Assembly: GCA_937897535.1 (NCBI GenBank)
Contig: CALCQB010000095.1
Span: 1-7,899 of the forward strand
Source of the DNA: an uncultured Novosphingobium sp.
Lineage (GTDB): Bacteria > Pseudomonadota > Alphaproteobacteria > Sphingomonadales > Sphingomonadaceae
DNA: 7,899 nucleotides
Direction: 5' to 3'
Below the pieces are notes generated by a model. The model worked only from the letters and a program-made list of their open reading frames with translations, ran no database searches and had not been told where the DNA came from. Below, piece by piece: positions 1 through 5,559 of this stretch (positions within the stretch are counted from its first letter, which is position 1; the number at the start of each line of letters is the position of its first letter). Position numbers and translations under genes: made by a program.

Positions 1-654
1 GATCGCAGTCCTGGCCGGAAGCGAATTGAGCTCGAGCCGCCGGGCCCGCTGCTTCCAGCGTTCCTCTTGCGGCATGCCTTGCTCTTCGGGCGGGATCGGG
101 CGGAGCTGAGCGCTGTCCTTGTCACGCCGCAACCGCATTGGCCCGGTGCCGCGGTTGGCCTTGACCAGGCCGAGTTCGGGTTGGGCGAGCACTTGCAGCA
201 GTTCGGGCTGGCGACTGGCCAGGCGGATTTCGATCACCCGTCCGGCCATCGCCCGGACTTCGGCCACAACCGCCAGATCTTGGCCGAGCGGTGTACCGCG
301 CTGCGCTGCCATCGCCTGGGTCAAGGCCGCCCGGGCGGTCTCTCCGGTAATCGGGCTGCCATCGGCCCAGGTCCCGTCGCGCAGCCGGAAGATGAAAGAC
401 AGCCCATCGTCGGTCACGATCCAGCGATCGGCCAGCGCCGGAACCACCCGGCCCTGATCGTCGAACCCCACCAGCCCCTCGACCGTCGCAGCCCGCAGCA
501 ACTGGGCCGCAGCCGGCAAACGCGGGCCGCCGACAAACGCCGCCGCTGACGGGCCGATAACAGCCACTTCAACCGGACGATCGGCGGCTCCAAAGCAGCC
601 GCCCAAGGTCACGGTCAGCGATAACAGGACAATTCGGATGCGGCGCAAGAACAT
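1..654 (-). CDS. Family-5 peptide/solute-binding lipoprotein of an ABC transporter (C-terminus outside window)
   Basis: I translated this by hand. The frame is open from an ATG at 652-654 to the window edge, giving 218 residues with no stop. Residues 1-20 form a lipoprotein signal: basic start (MFLRRIR), hydrophobic stretch, and lipobox LGGC with the lipidated cysteine at position 20. The mature protein would be anchored in the inner or outer membrane facing the periplasm. Residues about 52-115 fit the N-terminal part of SBP_bac_5 (DppA/OppA-like) proteins: a TVEGL segment, then VPALADRW, then FRLRDGTWADGSPIT, which match the family's conserved region. Family members are normally about 500-600 residues, so over half is missing here. 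It lies 60 bases downstream of the PilZ gene on the same strand. No permease or ATPase gene is visible, so the substrate cannot be inferred. A weak AGAGA element lies upstream of the ATG. Confidence 0.85.
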   Translation of the reverse strand, partial: MFLRRIRIVLLSLTVTLGGCFGAADRPVEVAVIGPSAAAFVGGPRLPAAAQLLRAATVEGLVGFDDQGRVVPALADRWIVTDDGLSFIFRLRDGTWADGSPITGETARAALTQAMAAQRGTPLGQDLAVVAEVRAMAGRVIEIRLASRQPELLQVLAQPELGLVKANRGTGPMRLRRDKDSAQLRPIPPEEQGMPQEERWKQRARRLELNSLPARTAI

Positions 655-680
655 GGCGCGCCGGTCTCTAACCCAATTTT

Positions 681-710
681 GCCGGGCGGCACAGGTGCCA
701 TGCACCCGGC
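681..710 (-). terminator. Nested hairpin between PilZ and lipoprotein genes, possible terminator
   Basis: The 60-base gap after the PilZ stop holds an outer 6-bp inverted repeat (681-686 with 705-710, GCCGGG/CCCGGC) enclosing a perfect inner 5-bp stem with a 2-base loop (688-692 with 695-699). It is GC-rich and sits directly after the PilZ gene, as a terminator or attenuator would. No uridine tract follows it on the minus strand, so intrinsic termination is uncertain. Confidence 0.3.
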
Positions 711-714
711 CTGG

Positions 715-1074
715 TCAGATCTTGCGCAATCCGCCGGTTTCTTGCGTGGCCAGCGGCGGACGCACGAAACGCGGCGTGCTGGTTCCTTCGCTGACCGGCG
801 CGCGGGCCAGGCGCGGATCGATCTCTTCGCGAAAGGCGATGCCGCAGCGGTTGTCCTGAACCCAGGCCACCGCCCCTTCGGTCCAACCGAGGTTGCGCAG
901 GTTGACCCAGACCATCTGCCCACGCTGGATCCGCTCTGCGCCATCGGCCATGAGTCCGCCGGCGGAAAGATTGCGCACGCGGATGCGCTGCTCGCTCTCC
1001 ACCCCATCGATCCGAAGTTCGGCCAGGACGAACAGGCTGTCCCGTCCGACTTGCCGATTTCCGCTATCGCTCAT
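715..1074 (-). CDS. Small PilZ-domain protein, putative cyclic-di-GMP receptor
   Basis: This 119-residue protein is a single PilZ domain. It carries both halves of the c-di-GMP binding signature: RxxxR near the N-terminus (R7-Q-V-G-R11) and (D/N)xSxxG about 25 residues later (N35-L-S-A-G-G40). A beta-rich stretch follows (MVWVNLRNLGW, then AVAWVQDNRCGIAFRE), typical of the PilZ barrel. The last 30 or so residues look unstructured. There is no signal peptide or membrane segment, so it is probably cytosolic. Family members bind c-di-GMP and pass the signal to motility, surface polysaccharide or secretion machinery; the partner cannot be told from the sequence. An AGAGG Shine-Dalgarno-like element upstream of the ATG supports the start. 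It lies 141 bases downstream of dksA on the same strand, so co-transcription is possible but not shown. Confidence 0.88.
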   Translation of the reverse strand: MSDSGNRQVGRDSLFVLAELRIDGVESEQRIRVRNLSAGGLMADGAERIQRGQMVWVNLRNLGWTEGAVAWVQDNRCGIAFREEIDPRLARAPVSEGTSTPRFVRPPLATQETGGLRKI

Positions 1075-1215
1075 CTTTCGCCTCTATGCCTTGCGCAACC
1101 AGCCACCTGCGTGTTCACACGGGCACTGGACGGTCCAATCTCGCCAGAGTTACACTGAAACTGGCAAAAGAGCGGTTAATAGGCGCGCAATAATTTCGCT
1201 GGGGAATGAAGCCGC

Positions 1216-1674
1216 TCAATCGTCGCGGGAAATTTTTTCGCGGCGCTCGTGCGCTTCCTGCGCTTCGACCGTCATGGTCGCGATCGGTCGCGCCGAAAGC
1301 CGCCCCAGGCCGATCGGCTCGCCGGTCACTTCGCAATAGCCGTATTCACCTTCCTCGATTCGGCGCAGCGCCGATTCGATCTTGGTGATCAGCTTGCGCT
1401 GCCGGTCGCGGGTCCGCAGTTCGATCCCCCAGTCGGTCTCGCTCGAGGCGCGGTCGTTCAGATCGGGCTCGCGGATCGGACCGTCCTGCAGCGATTGCAG
1501 GGTGTCCTGCGCGGCCGAAAGGATCAGTTTCTTCCATTCGTGCAGCAGCCGCCGATAATAATCGAGCTGCGCTTCGCTCATATAAGGTTCGTTTTCGCTG
1601 GGGGCATAGTCGCCGCCCAGTGCGCGCTTGGCCTTGGCCAGCACATCGATTTCTTCGCCTAGAACGCTTGCCAT
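1216..1674 (-). CDS. dksA: DksA-family RNA polymerase-binding transcription factor with one zinc-site cysteine
   Basis: This 152-residue protein aligns without gaps to the numbering of E. coli DksA. DksA proteins insert a coiled coil into the RNA polymerase secondary channel and, with ppGpp, adjust transcription of rRNA and amino-acid genes. The coiled-coil tip residues are present as D71, D74 and A76 (PDLNDRAS). The C-terminal zinc-finger region keeps its fold signature (YGYCEVTGEPIGLGRLSARP), but only C114 of the four cysteines remains; positions 117, 135 and 138 are T, T and A. It therefore probably does not bind zinc at this site. I chose the ATG at 1672-1674 because GGAGAG sits just upstream and homology begins there. 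The frame stays open to an ATG at 1786-1788, but those 38 extra residues do not resemble DksA. Confidence 0.93.
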   Translation of the reverse strand: MASVLGEEIDVLAKAKRALGGDYAPSENEPYMSEAQLDYYRRLLHEWKKLILSAAQDTLQSLQDGPIREPDLNDRASSETDWGIELRTRDRQRKLITKIESALRRIEEGEYGYCEVTGEPIGLGRLSARPIATMTVEAQEAHERREKISRDD

Positions 1675-1677
1675 AAA

Positions 1678-1683
1678 CTCTCC
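1678..1683 (-). promoter_or_regulatory. Ribosome binding site that sets the dksA start
   Basis: On the minus strand this reads GGAGAG, followed by TTT and the ATG. The GGAG core is 5 bases from the start codon. It argues against the longer open frame beginning at 1788. Confidence 0.75.
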
Positions 1684-1759
1684 AAACGCAACCGACTGGG
1701 TGGGCGGGTCCTGCGGCCTCGGGCGTTCCCGATAGCCGTCCGAAGCCGGTTCGAGCGGG

Positions 1760-1788
1760 CCTATAGAGGTCCGCAGAATCCCGCACAA
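1760..1788 (-). promoter_or_regulatory. Candidate dksA promoter (-35/-10)
   Basis: On the minus strand, TTGTGC (1783-1788) and TATAGG (1760-1765) are separated by exactly 17 bases, matching sigma-70 geometry but only 3/6 and 4/6 of the consensus. Transcription would start near 1753, leaving a leader of about 80 bases before dksA. Found by eye only. Confidence 0.3.
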
Positions 1789-1863
1789 GCGGCAATCCGG
1801 ACGCCCGATAGAATGTTCCGGATTAGGCCGGGATGAACCGCTCCGGACAAATCTTCGGCCCCG

Positions 1864-1879
1864 TTAACTCTTTGTTGAC
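1864..1879 (+). promoter_or_regulatory. Near-consensus CtrA-type box upstream of the Sel1 gene
   Basis: The 268-base divergent gap between dksA and the Sel1 gene contains TTAA, seven bases, then TTGAC. The alphaproteobacterial CtrA full site is TTAA-N7-TTAAC, so there is one mismatch. It lies about 64 bases before the Sel1 start, a plausible promoter position. The second half-site also resembles a -35 hexamer (TTGACC), but I see no matching -10. One imperfect site can arise by chance. Confidence 0.25.
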
Positions 1880-1942
1880 CACGATCCGTAACTTTGGGGG
1901 TGCAAGGCGGGTCAGGACACCCGCCACAAGGGGGTAAGTAAA

Positions 1943-2293
1943 ATGAGCACAGCCTGGATCTCGAATGCCCAGCCGTCGGTTGTCACCGGCCTGGCCATTC
2001 CCGCCGACGAAAGCCGCGAAGACCTGCTGGTCGCGAGTTGCCTCGCCGCCGCCGCGCAAGGCGATACCAGCGCCTATTACGATCTCGGCGTCGCCTATTC
2101 GACCGGCAGCCACGGGGTCGACTGCGACCTGATCGAGGCCCACAAGTGGTTCAACCTTGCCGCCGTTGCCGGCCATGCCGAAGCGGCGATGTGCCGGGCT
2201 GACATCAGCGACGAAATGACCGCCCGTGAGATCGCCGAAGCCCAGCGCCGGGCCCGTGAATGGCTCAGCGCATCAAGCCGCCGTGCCGCCTAA
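1943..2293 (+). CDS. Small Sel1-repeat (TPR-like) protein
   Basis: This 116-residue protein contains one recognisable Sel1-like repeat at about residues 38-82, with the expected spacing of A..LG..Y..G.GV..D..EA..WF..AA..GHAEA. Sel1 repeats are helical pairs that act as protein-interaction scaffolds, often in signalling or envelope processes. The preceding 30 residues (acidic, with EDLLVASCLAAAA) and the helical C-terminus (REIAEAQRRAREWL) probably complete a short solenoid. No signal peptide or membrane segment is visible, so it is likely cytosolic. A strong AAGGGGG element eight bases before the ATG supports the start. It is transcribed alone, divergently from dksA, and its TAA overlaps the stop codon of the convergent COG3146 gene. 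The partner and process are unknown. Confidence 0.82.
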   Translation: MSTAWISNAQPSVVTGLAIPADESREDLLVASCLAAAAQGDTSAYYDLGVAYSTGSHGVDCDLIEAHKWFNLAAVAGHAEAAMCRADISDEMTAREIAEAQRRAREWLSASSRRAA

Positions 2294-3414
2294 CTGTCTT
2301 TTTTGAAAGGGGTTCGCGCCGCCAGGTAGTTCTGGTCTGCTGCGACCCCGGCCCGCTCGCGCTCGAGGAACTCCGCGATTGCCTCGCGCAGGCCGGGATG
2401 GGCGATCCAGTGGGCCGACCAAGTCTGCACCGGTTCATAGCCGCGCGCCAGTTTGTGGCCGCCTTGTGCCCCGGCCTCGACCCGCGTCAGCCCCAGCCGG
2501 ATCGCCACGTCGATCGCCTGGTAATAGCACAGCTCGAAGTGCAGGAACGGCTTTTCGATCAGCGCACCCCAGTAGCGGCCGTAGAGCGCATCCGGTCCGA
2601 TGAAGTTGAGCGCACCGGCGACCGGTTGCCCGTCCAGATAGGCCAGGACCAGCACGATCCGGTCCCCCATCCGCTCCCCGAACAAGGTAAACGCCGCGCG
2701 GGTCAGATAGGGCTGGCCCCACTTGCGCGCGCCGGTGTCCTGGTAGAACTGCCAGAACGCGTCCCACTCCGCTTCGCCGATTTCGGCTCCGCTCAAGGCG
2801 CGAATCTCGACCCCGTCCTGGGCCGCCGCGCGTTCCTTGCGCAGATCCTTGCGCTTGCGTGACGACAGCGCGGCGAGAAATTCGTCGAAGCTGGCATAGC
2901 CGCGGTTGATCCAGTGGAACTGGATATCGCTGCGCGGCAGCCACCCGGCGCGTTCGAACAGCGGCAATTGCTCCGGCGCGATAAAGGTGGCGTGGGCTGA
3001 GGACAGACCGTTGCCTTCGCAGACCTGTTCGGCAGCGCGGAGCAGCGGCAGCGCCAAGGCCTCGTCGGCCAGCAGCAGCCGCGGCCCGGTCGCGGGAGTG
3101 AACGGCGCGGCGATCTGCAGCTTGGGATAATACTGCCCGCCCGCGCGGTGCCAGGCATCGGCCCAGGCATGATCGAACACATATTCGCCCTGGCTGTGGC
3201 TCTTGAGGTAAGCCGGCAGCGCCGCTGCCAGCGTCCCCGCCGCATCGCTTATCACGATCGGCGCGGGCGACCAGCCGGTGCCGGGGCCGACCGAGCCCGA
3301 ATCCTCCAGCGCGGTCAGGAAGGCGTGGCTCATGAACGGATTGCCGCCGACCAGCGCATCCCACTCCGCCGCAGCCAGCGATCCGACCGAAGAAGCGCCC
3401 CTTGCCTCGATCAC
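2290..3414 (-). CDS. COG3146/DUF482 protein, GNAT-like (FemAB-related) acyltransferase fold
   Basis: This 374-residue protein is the last gene of the leftward operon. It matches COG3146, a family labelled 'peptidoglycan biosynthesis/recognition' or 'GNAT family' in databases and, as far as I know, without an established reaction. Conserved blocks are visible in order: GGNPFMSHAFLTALEDSG (about 23-40), GTGW (about 45-48), SQGEYVFDHAWADA (about 74-87), YYPKL with PFTPATG (about 95-110), the basic SSRKRKDLRKER (about 184-195), and near the C-terminus EAGAQGGHKLARGY (about 313-326). Length is usual for the family. The start is GTG at 3412-3414, overlapping the TGA of the phosphodiesterase gene (GTGA), so translation is probably coupled. 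There is no signal peptide, so it is cytosolic. Amino-acid transfer to a peptidoglycan or lipid precursor is one possibility by fold, but this is inference. Confidence 0.9.
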   Translation of the reverse strand: MIEARGASSVGSLAAAEWDALVGGNPFMSHAFLTALEDSGSVGPGTGWSPAPIVISDAAGTLAAALPAYLKSHSQGEYVFDHAWADAWHRAGGQYYPKLQIAAPFTPATGPRLLLADEALALPLLRAAEQVCEGNGLSSAHATFIAPEQLPLFERAGWLPRSDIQFHWINRGYASFDEFLAALSSRKRKDLRKERAAAQDGVEIRALSGAEIGEAEWDAFWQFYQDTGARKWGQPYLTRAAFTLFGERMGDRIVLVLAYLDGQPVAGALNFIGPDALYGRYWGALIEKPFLHFELCYYQAIDVAIRLGLTRVEAGAQGGHKLARGYEPVQTWSAHWIAHPGLREAIAEFLERERAGVAADQNYLAARTPFKKDS

Positions 3415-4190
3415 GCCACGCCGGGTCCTTCGGCAATCGGCGCGTCGGCATAGGCGGTGGTGCGCTCACGGAGTTCGGGCGTGCGCACGGTCCAGGTCAG
3501 CACCGGCAGGCCGCGCTGGCGCTGCCCGGCCGCAAACCGGCTCGGCAGGTCGCGGATATCATAGGCGAGGAAATCGGGGCGGGCGAGCCACAGCGCCAGG
3601 CGGCGGCGGATCTGGCCGGGCAGCGCCTTGGCATTTTCCTCGGTCACCACCAGGCCGCGCACCGTGTGCGGCGAACGATTGGCGAACCAGCGCACCACCC
3701 GGGGATCGAAGCTCATGATCGCATGCGGTCCGGTATAACCTTCGAGCACCCTGCGCACCGCCTGGCACAGCGCTCCGGCGTGCTTGAAACTGGCCCCCCC
3801 GGACTTGATTTCGATCAGGATCGGGACCCGGCCCGCCACTTCGTCCAGCATCTGCCGCAGCGTCGGAATCCGGTCCTCGCTGCCCGACAGTTCGATTCGT
3901 CCCAGATCCTCGGCCCGGCGTGCGCCCAGCGGGCCGGTCTCGGCGGTCAGCCGGTCGAGCTCGGAATCGTGGAACACCATCGCCTGGCCATCGGCCGAGC
4001 GCTGGACATCGCATTCGATCCCCATCCCGCGCGCGATCGCGCCGCGAAAGGCCGAGAGCGAATTTTCCGGTACGCCGGGCAGGTGCAATCCGCGATGGGC
4101 ATAGGCCACGTTGCCCAGCCAGCCGACCTTGTCCGGCCTTGGCGTGCCCGCCCGCCAGTGATCAAGCAGCGCGAACGGCGACAATCGCAT
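3411..4190 (-). CDS. Glycerophosphodiester phosphodiesterase family protein
   Basis: This 259-residue protein has the GDPD TIM-barrel signature. With the ATG at 4190 as residue 1, the catalytic HR pair is H32-R33, followed by PEN (41-43), the metal-binding E59-C-D61, H74-D75, and E127-I-K129 on a later strand; VLTWTVRT marks the C-terminal end of the barrel. These enzymes hydrolyse glycerophosphodiesters from phospholipid deacylation to glycerol-3-phosphate and an alcohol, using a divalent cation. No signal peptide is seen, so it is likely cytosolic and UgpQ-like rather than periplasmic GlpQ-like. The frame is open to an ATG at 4265, but I chose 4190: the earlier 25 residues are arginine- and serine-rich shadow sequence of the overlapping gene, and GAGG lies just before 4190. 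It overlaps the RidA gene by 29 bases and the next gene by 4. Confidence 0.92.
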   Translation of the reverse strand: MRLSPFALLDHWRAGTPRPDKVGWLGNVAYAHRGLHLPGVPENSLSAFRGAIARGMGIECDVQRSADGQAMVFHDSELDRLTAETGPLGARRAEDLGRIELSGSEDRIPTLRQMLDEVAGRVPILIEIKSGGASFKHAGALCQAVRRVLEGYTGPHAIMSFDPRVVRWFANRSPHTVRGLVVTEENAKALPGQIRRRLALWLARPDFLAYDIRDLPSRFAAGQRQRGLPVLTWTVRTPELRERTTAYADAPIAEGPGVA

Positions 4191-4623
4191 CGACCTCGAC
4201 CGCGACGCCCAGCGGCAGACACGGCACCCCGACCGCGCTGCGGGCATGCTTGCCGGCCTCGCCAAACACTTCCGCCATCAGTTCCGACGCGCCATTGGCG
4301 ACCTTGGGCTGGTCGGTGAAATCGGCGGCGGAATTGATGAACGCGCCGAGCTTGACCACCCGTTCGACCCGGTCGAGCGAGCCGAGCGCGGCCTTGAGCT
4401 GGGCCAGGATCATCAGCCCGCAGGCCCGCGCTCCCGCGACGCCCTGCTCCAGCGTCAGGTTTTCGCCAAGCCGACCCTTGAGCAGCTGGCCGCCGACGAT
4501 CGAGACCTGCCCCGAAACGTGGGCAAGACCCCCGGCGATCACGACCGGGACATAGGCCGCAACCGGCGCAGCGGGTTCAGGCAAGGTAATGCCGAGTTCG
4601 GCGAGGCGGGCTTCGATGCTCAT
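4162..4623 (-). CDS. RidA (YjgF/UK114) family protein, putative enamine/imine deaminase
   Basis: This 153-residue protein belongs to the YjgF/YER057c/UK114 superfamily. It begins MSIEARLAELGITLPEP, followed by the family's strand segment GGLAHVSGQV (31-40) and a long helix (about 60-80). The C-terminal signature is present: R128 in HARSAVGVPCLPLG, corresponding to the catalytic arginine of E. coli RidA (R105), and the acidic E143 in VEVDAIVAV. Archetypal RidA hydrolyses reactive enamines and imines released by PLP enzymes such as threonine dehydratase. At 153 residues it is longer than the usual 125-130 and belongs to a longer subgroup whose substrate I cannot assign. I chose the ATG at 4621-4623 because it overlaps the HAD stop as ATGA and starts where family similarity starts; the frame remains open to 4656. 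Confidence 0.9.
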   Translation of the reverse strand: MSIEARLAELGITLPEPAAPVAAYVPVVIAGGLAHVSGQVSIVGGQLLKGRLGENLTLEQGVAGARACGLMILAQLKAALGSLDRVERVVKLGAFINSAADFTDQPKVANGASELMAEVFGEAGKHARSAVGVPCLPLGVAVEVDAIVAVRAA

Positions 4624-5249
4624 TTGTGATCTTCCTGAATGCGCGAGAGCAGCCACGGCAAGGCATGCTCCCAGGTGTCGATCCGGGCGTGGGCGTGGCC
4701 GGCCTCGAACCCGCAGGTGATGTGCGGGGCCAGGGTCGGTTCACCACATAGGTGAAGACGATCAATATGAGGAACCAATTCGGCTGCCGAGCCGTGGTGC
4801 TGGGCCAGGTCGTCGATGAACACCGCCTTCGATGGCTGATACTGTGCGAGGATCGCCTGCAACGCCGGGCCCTTCGGTCCCTGGTTGGTGAACACCGGCA
4901 GGTCGATCCCGTGGGCCAGCAGCTGCTGGCGGCGCGGCTCGTTGTGGCGGTCGGTCAGGTTGGTCAGGATCACCACGTCGGCGTGTTCCTTCAGCGTGTT
5001 GATCGCCCCGACTGCCCCGGCGATCGGCGATTGCCGGTGCATCTCGTTATCGAAGAACAGCCCGAGCAGTCGCCAGATTTCTTCGGGCGGGACCGGCTTG
5101 CCGGTCTCCTTGTCGCGGATCGCTTGGGCAAAATCGTTGCCGACCAGCTTGAACGAAACCGGCTGGGTCTCGTCCAGCCATTGCCCGAACGGGACGATCA
5201 TGTGCAGCAGCACTTCGTCGCAATCGCTGATGATCAGCGGCCTTGCCAT
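4620..5249 (-). CDS. HAD-superfamily hydrolase (putative phosphatase)
   Basis: This 209-residue protein shows all four HAD motifs. Motif I is D9-C-D11-E-V (nucleophile D9, acid/base D11), motif II is T96-N97 (VVILTNLTD), motif III is probably K126 (NQGPKGPAL), and motif IV is D146-D147 (KAVFIDDLAQHH). A helical cap of about 70 residues sits between motifs I and II, so it is of the C1-cap type. Such enzymes mostly dephosphorylate small metabolites, but the substrate cannot be read from sequence. The cap contains several acidic and aromatic residues, and the C-terminus is histidine-rich (HITCGFEAGHAHARIDTWEHALPW). It starts four bases after the DUF3572 stop, with GAGAGAGG and TAGGG upstream, and its TGA overlaps the RidA start as ATGA. 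Its product probably acts in the same pathway as its coupled neighbours. Confidence 0.9.
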   Translation of the reverse strand: MARPLIISDCDEVLLHMIVPFGQWLDETQPVSFKLVGNDFAQAIRDKETGKPVPPEEIWRLLGLFFDNEMHRQSPIAGAVGAINTLKEHADVVILTNLTDRHNEPRRQQLLAHGIDLPVFTNQGPKGPALQAILAQYQPSKAVFIDDLAQHHGSAAELVPHIDRLHLCGEPTLAPHITCGFEAGHAHARIDTWEHALPWLLSRIQEDHK

Positions 5250-5253
5250 AACC

Positions 5254-5523
5254 CTACAACCTCTCTCGCGCGGCCATCAGTTCGGCCGGTTCAACCCCCA
5301 GATGTTCGGCCGCCGCGATCAGATCGGGCTCGTACTGTCCGAGGAATTCCAGGACCGCGCCGAGTACGCCGGGATCGCCCAGTCCGCCGCGCAGCGCTTC
5401 GGGGGTCAGCCCGGTCAGCGCCAGCAGCCGCCCGGCCCGATCCTCGTCGCCCAGCACCCAGCCGAGCGCACCCAGCGCCAGGGCGGCGGGATCGGGAGCG
5501 GGGGATTTGGGTTCGCGCAGCAA
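5254..5523 (-). CDS. DUF3572 family small protein
   Basis: This 89-residue protein resembles DUF3572, a short, mostly helical alphaproteobacterial family of unknown function. It is predicted to be soluble and acidic: an alanine/leucine-rich helix (AALALGALGWVLGDEDRAGRLLALTGLT) is followed by PEALRGGLGDPGVLGAVLEFLGQYEPDLIAAAEHLGVEPAEL. The alternating G-x-L-x helix pattern suggests a compact helical bundle, perhaps a protein-binding module. It is the first gene of the leftward operon, four bases before the HAD gene, and is divergent from divK with 36 bases between starts. The start is TTG at 5521-5523. An in-frame TGA lies only two codons upstream, so no earlier start exists, and GAAGG sits eight bases before the TTG. 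I cannot assign a function. Confidence 0.85.
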   Translation of the reverse strand: MLREPKSPAPDPAALALGALGWVLGDEDRAGRLLALTGLTPEALRGGLGDPGVLGAVLEFLGQYEPDLIAAAEHLGVEPAELMAARERL

Positions 5524-5531
5524 TTGTCACG

Positions 5532-5536
5532 CCTTC
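5532..5536 (-). promoter_or_regulatory. Ribosome binding site supporting the TTG start of the DUF3572 gene
   Basis: On the minus strand this reads GAAGG, eight bases upstream of the TTG at 5521-5523. With the in-frame TGA two codons upstream of that TTG, it fixes the rare start codon. Confidence 0.65.
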
Positions 5537-5559
5537 GGGCAGGGGGTAGGGCTGCGCTC

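Noticed and set aside
67..549. 160-residue plus-strand open frame at the left end
   Set aside because: It is antisense to the solute-binding lipoprotein, which has a clear signal peptide and family similarity; the plus-strand translation is low-complexity arginine/proline sequence.
1130..1142. Short palindrome TGGAC-N-GTCCA as an operator upstream of the PilZ gene
   Set aside because: Five-base half-sites of this kind arise easily by chance and match no regulator I can name.
1675..1788. 38-residue N-terminal extension of DksA
   Set aside because: Not similar to DksA; the GGAGAG site and residue numbering equal to E. coli DksA support the start at 1674.
1823..2176. 117-residue minus-strand open frame
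   Set aside because: It is opposite the Sel1 gene, has no domain, and lacks a convincing ribosome binding site.
2297..2304. T-run after the Sel1 stop as an intrinsic terminator
   Set aside because: No GC-rich stem directly precedes it on the plus strand, and it is inside the convergent COG3146 coding sequence.
3402..4319. 305-residue plus-strand open frame
   Set aside because: It lies opposite the phosphodiesterase gene, has no recognisable domain, and reflects the rarity of stops in antisense frames of GC-rich DNA.
4885..5559. Upstream extension of the DivK frame by about 225 residues
   Set aside because: It is antisense to the HAD and DUF3572 genes. Receiver-domain homology begins exactly at the ATG at 5560, which has its own ribosome binding site.
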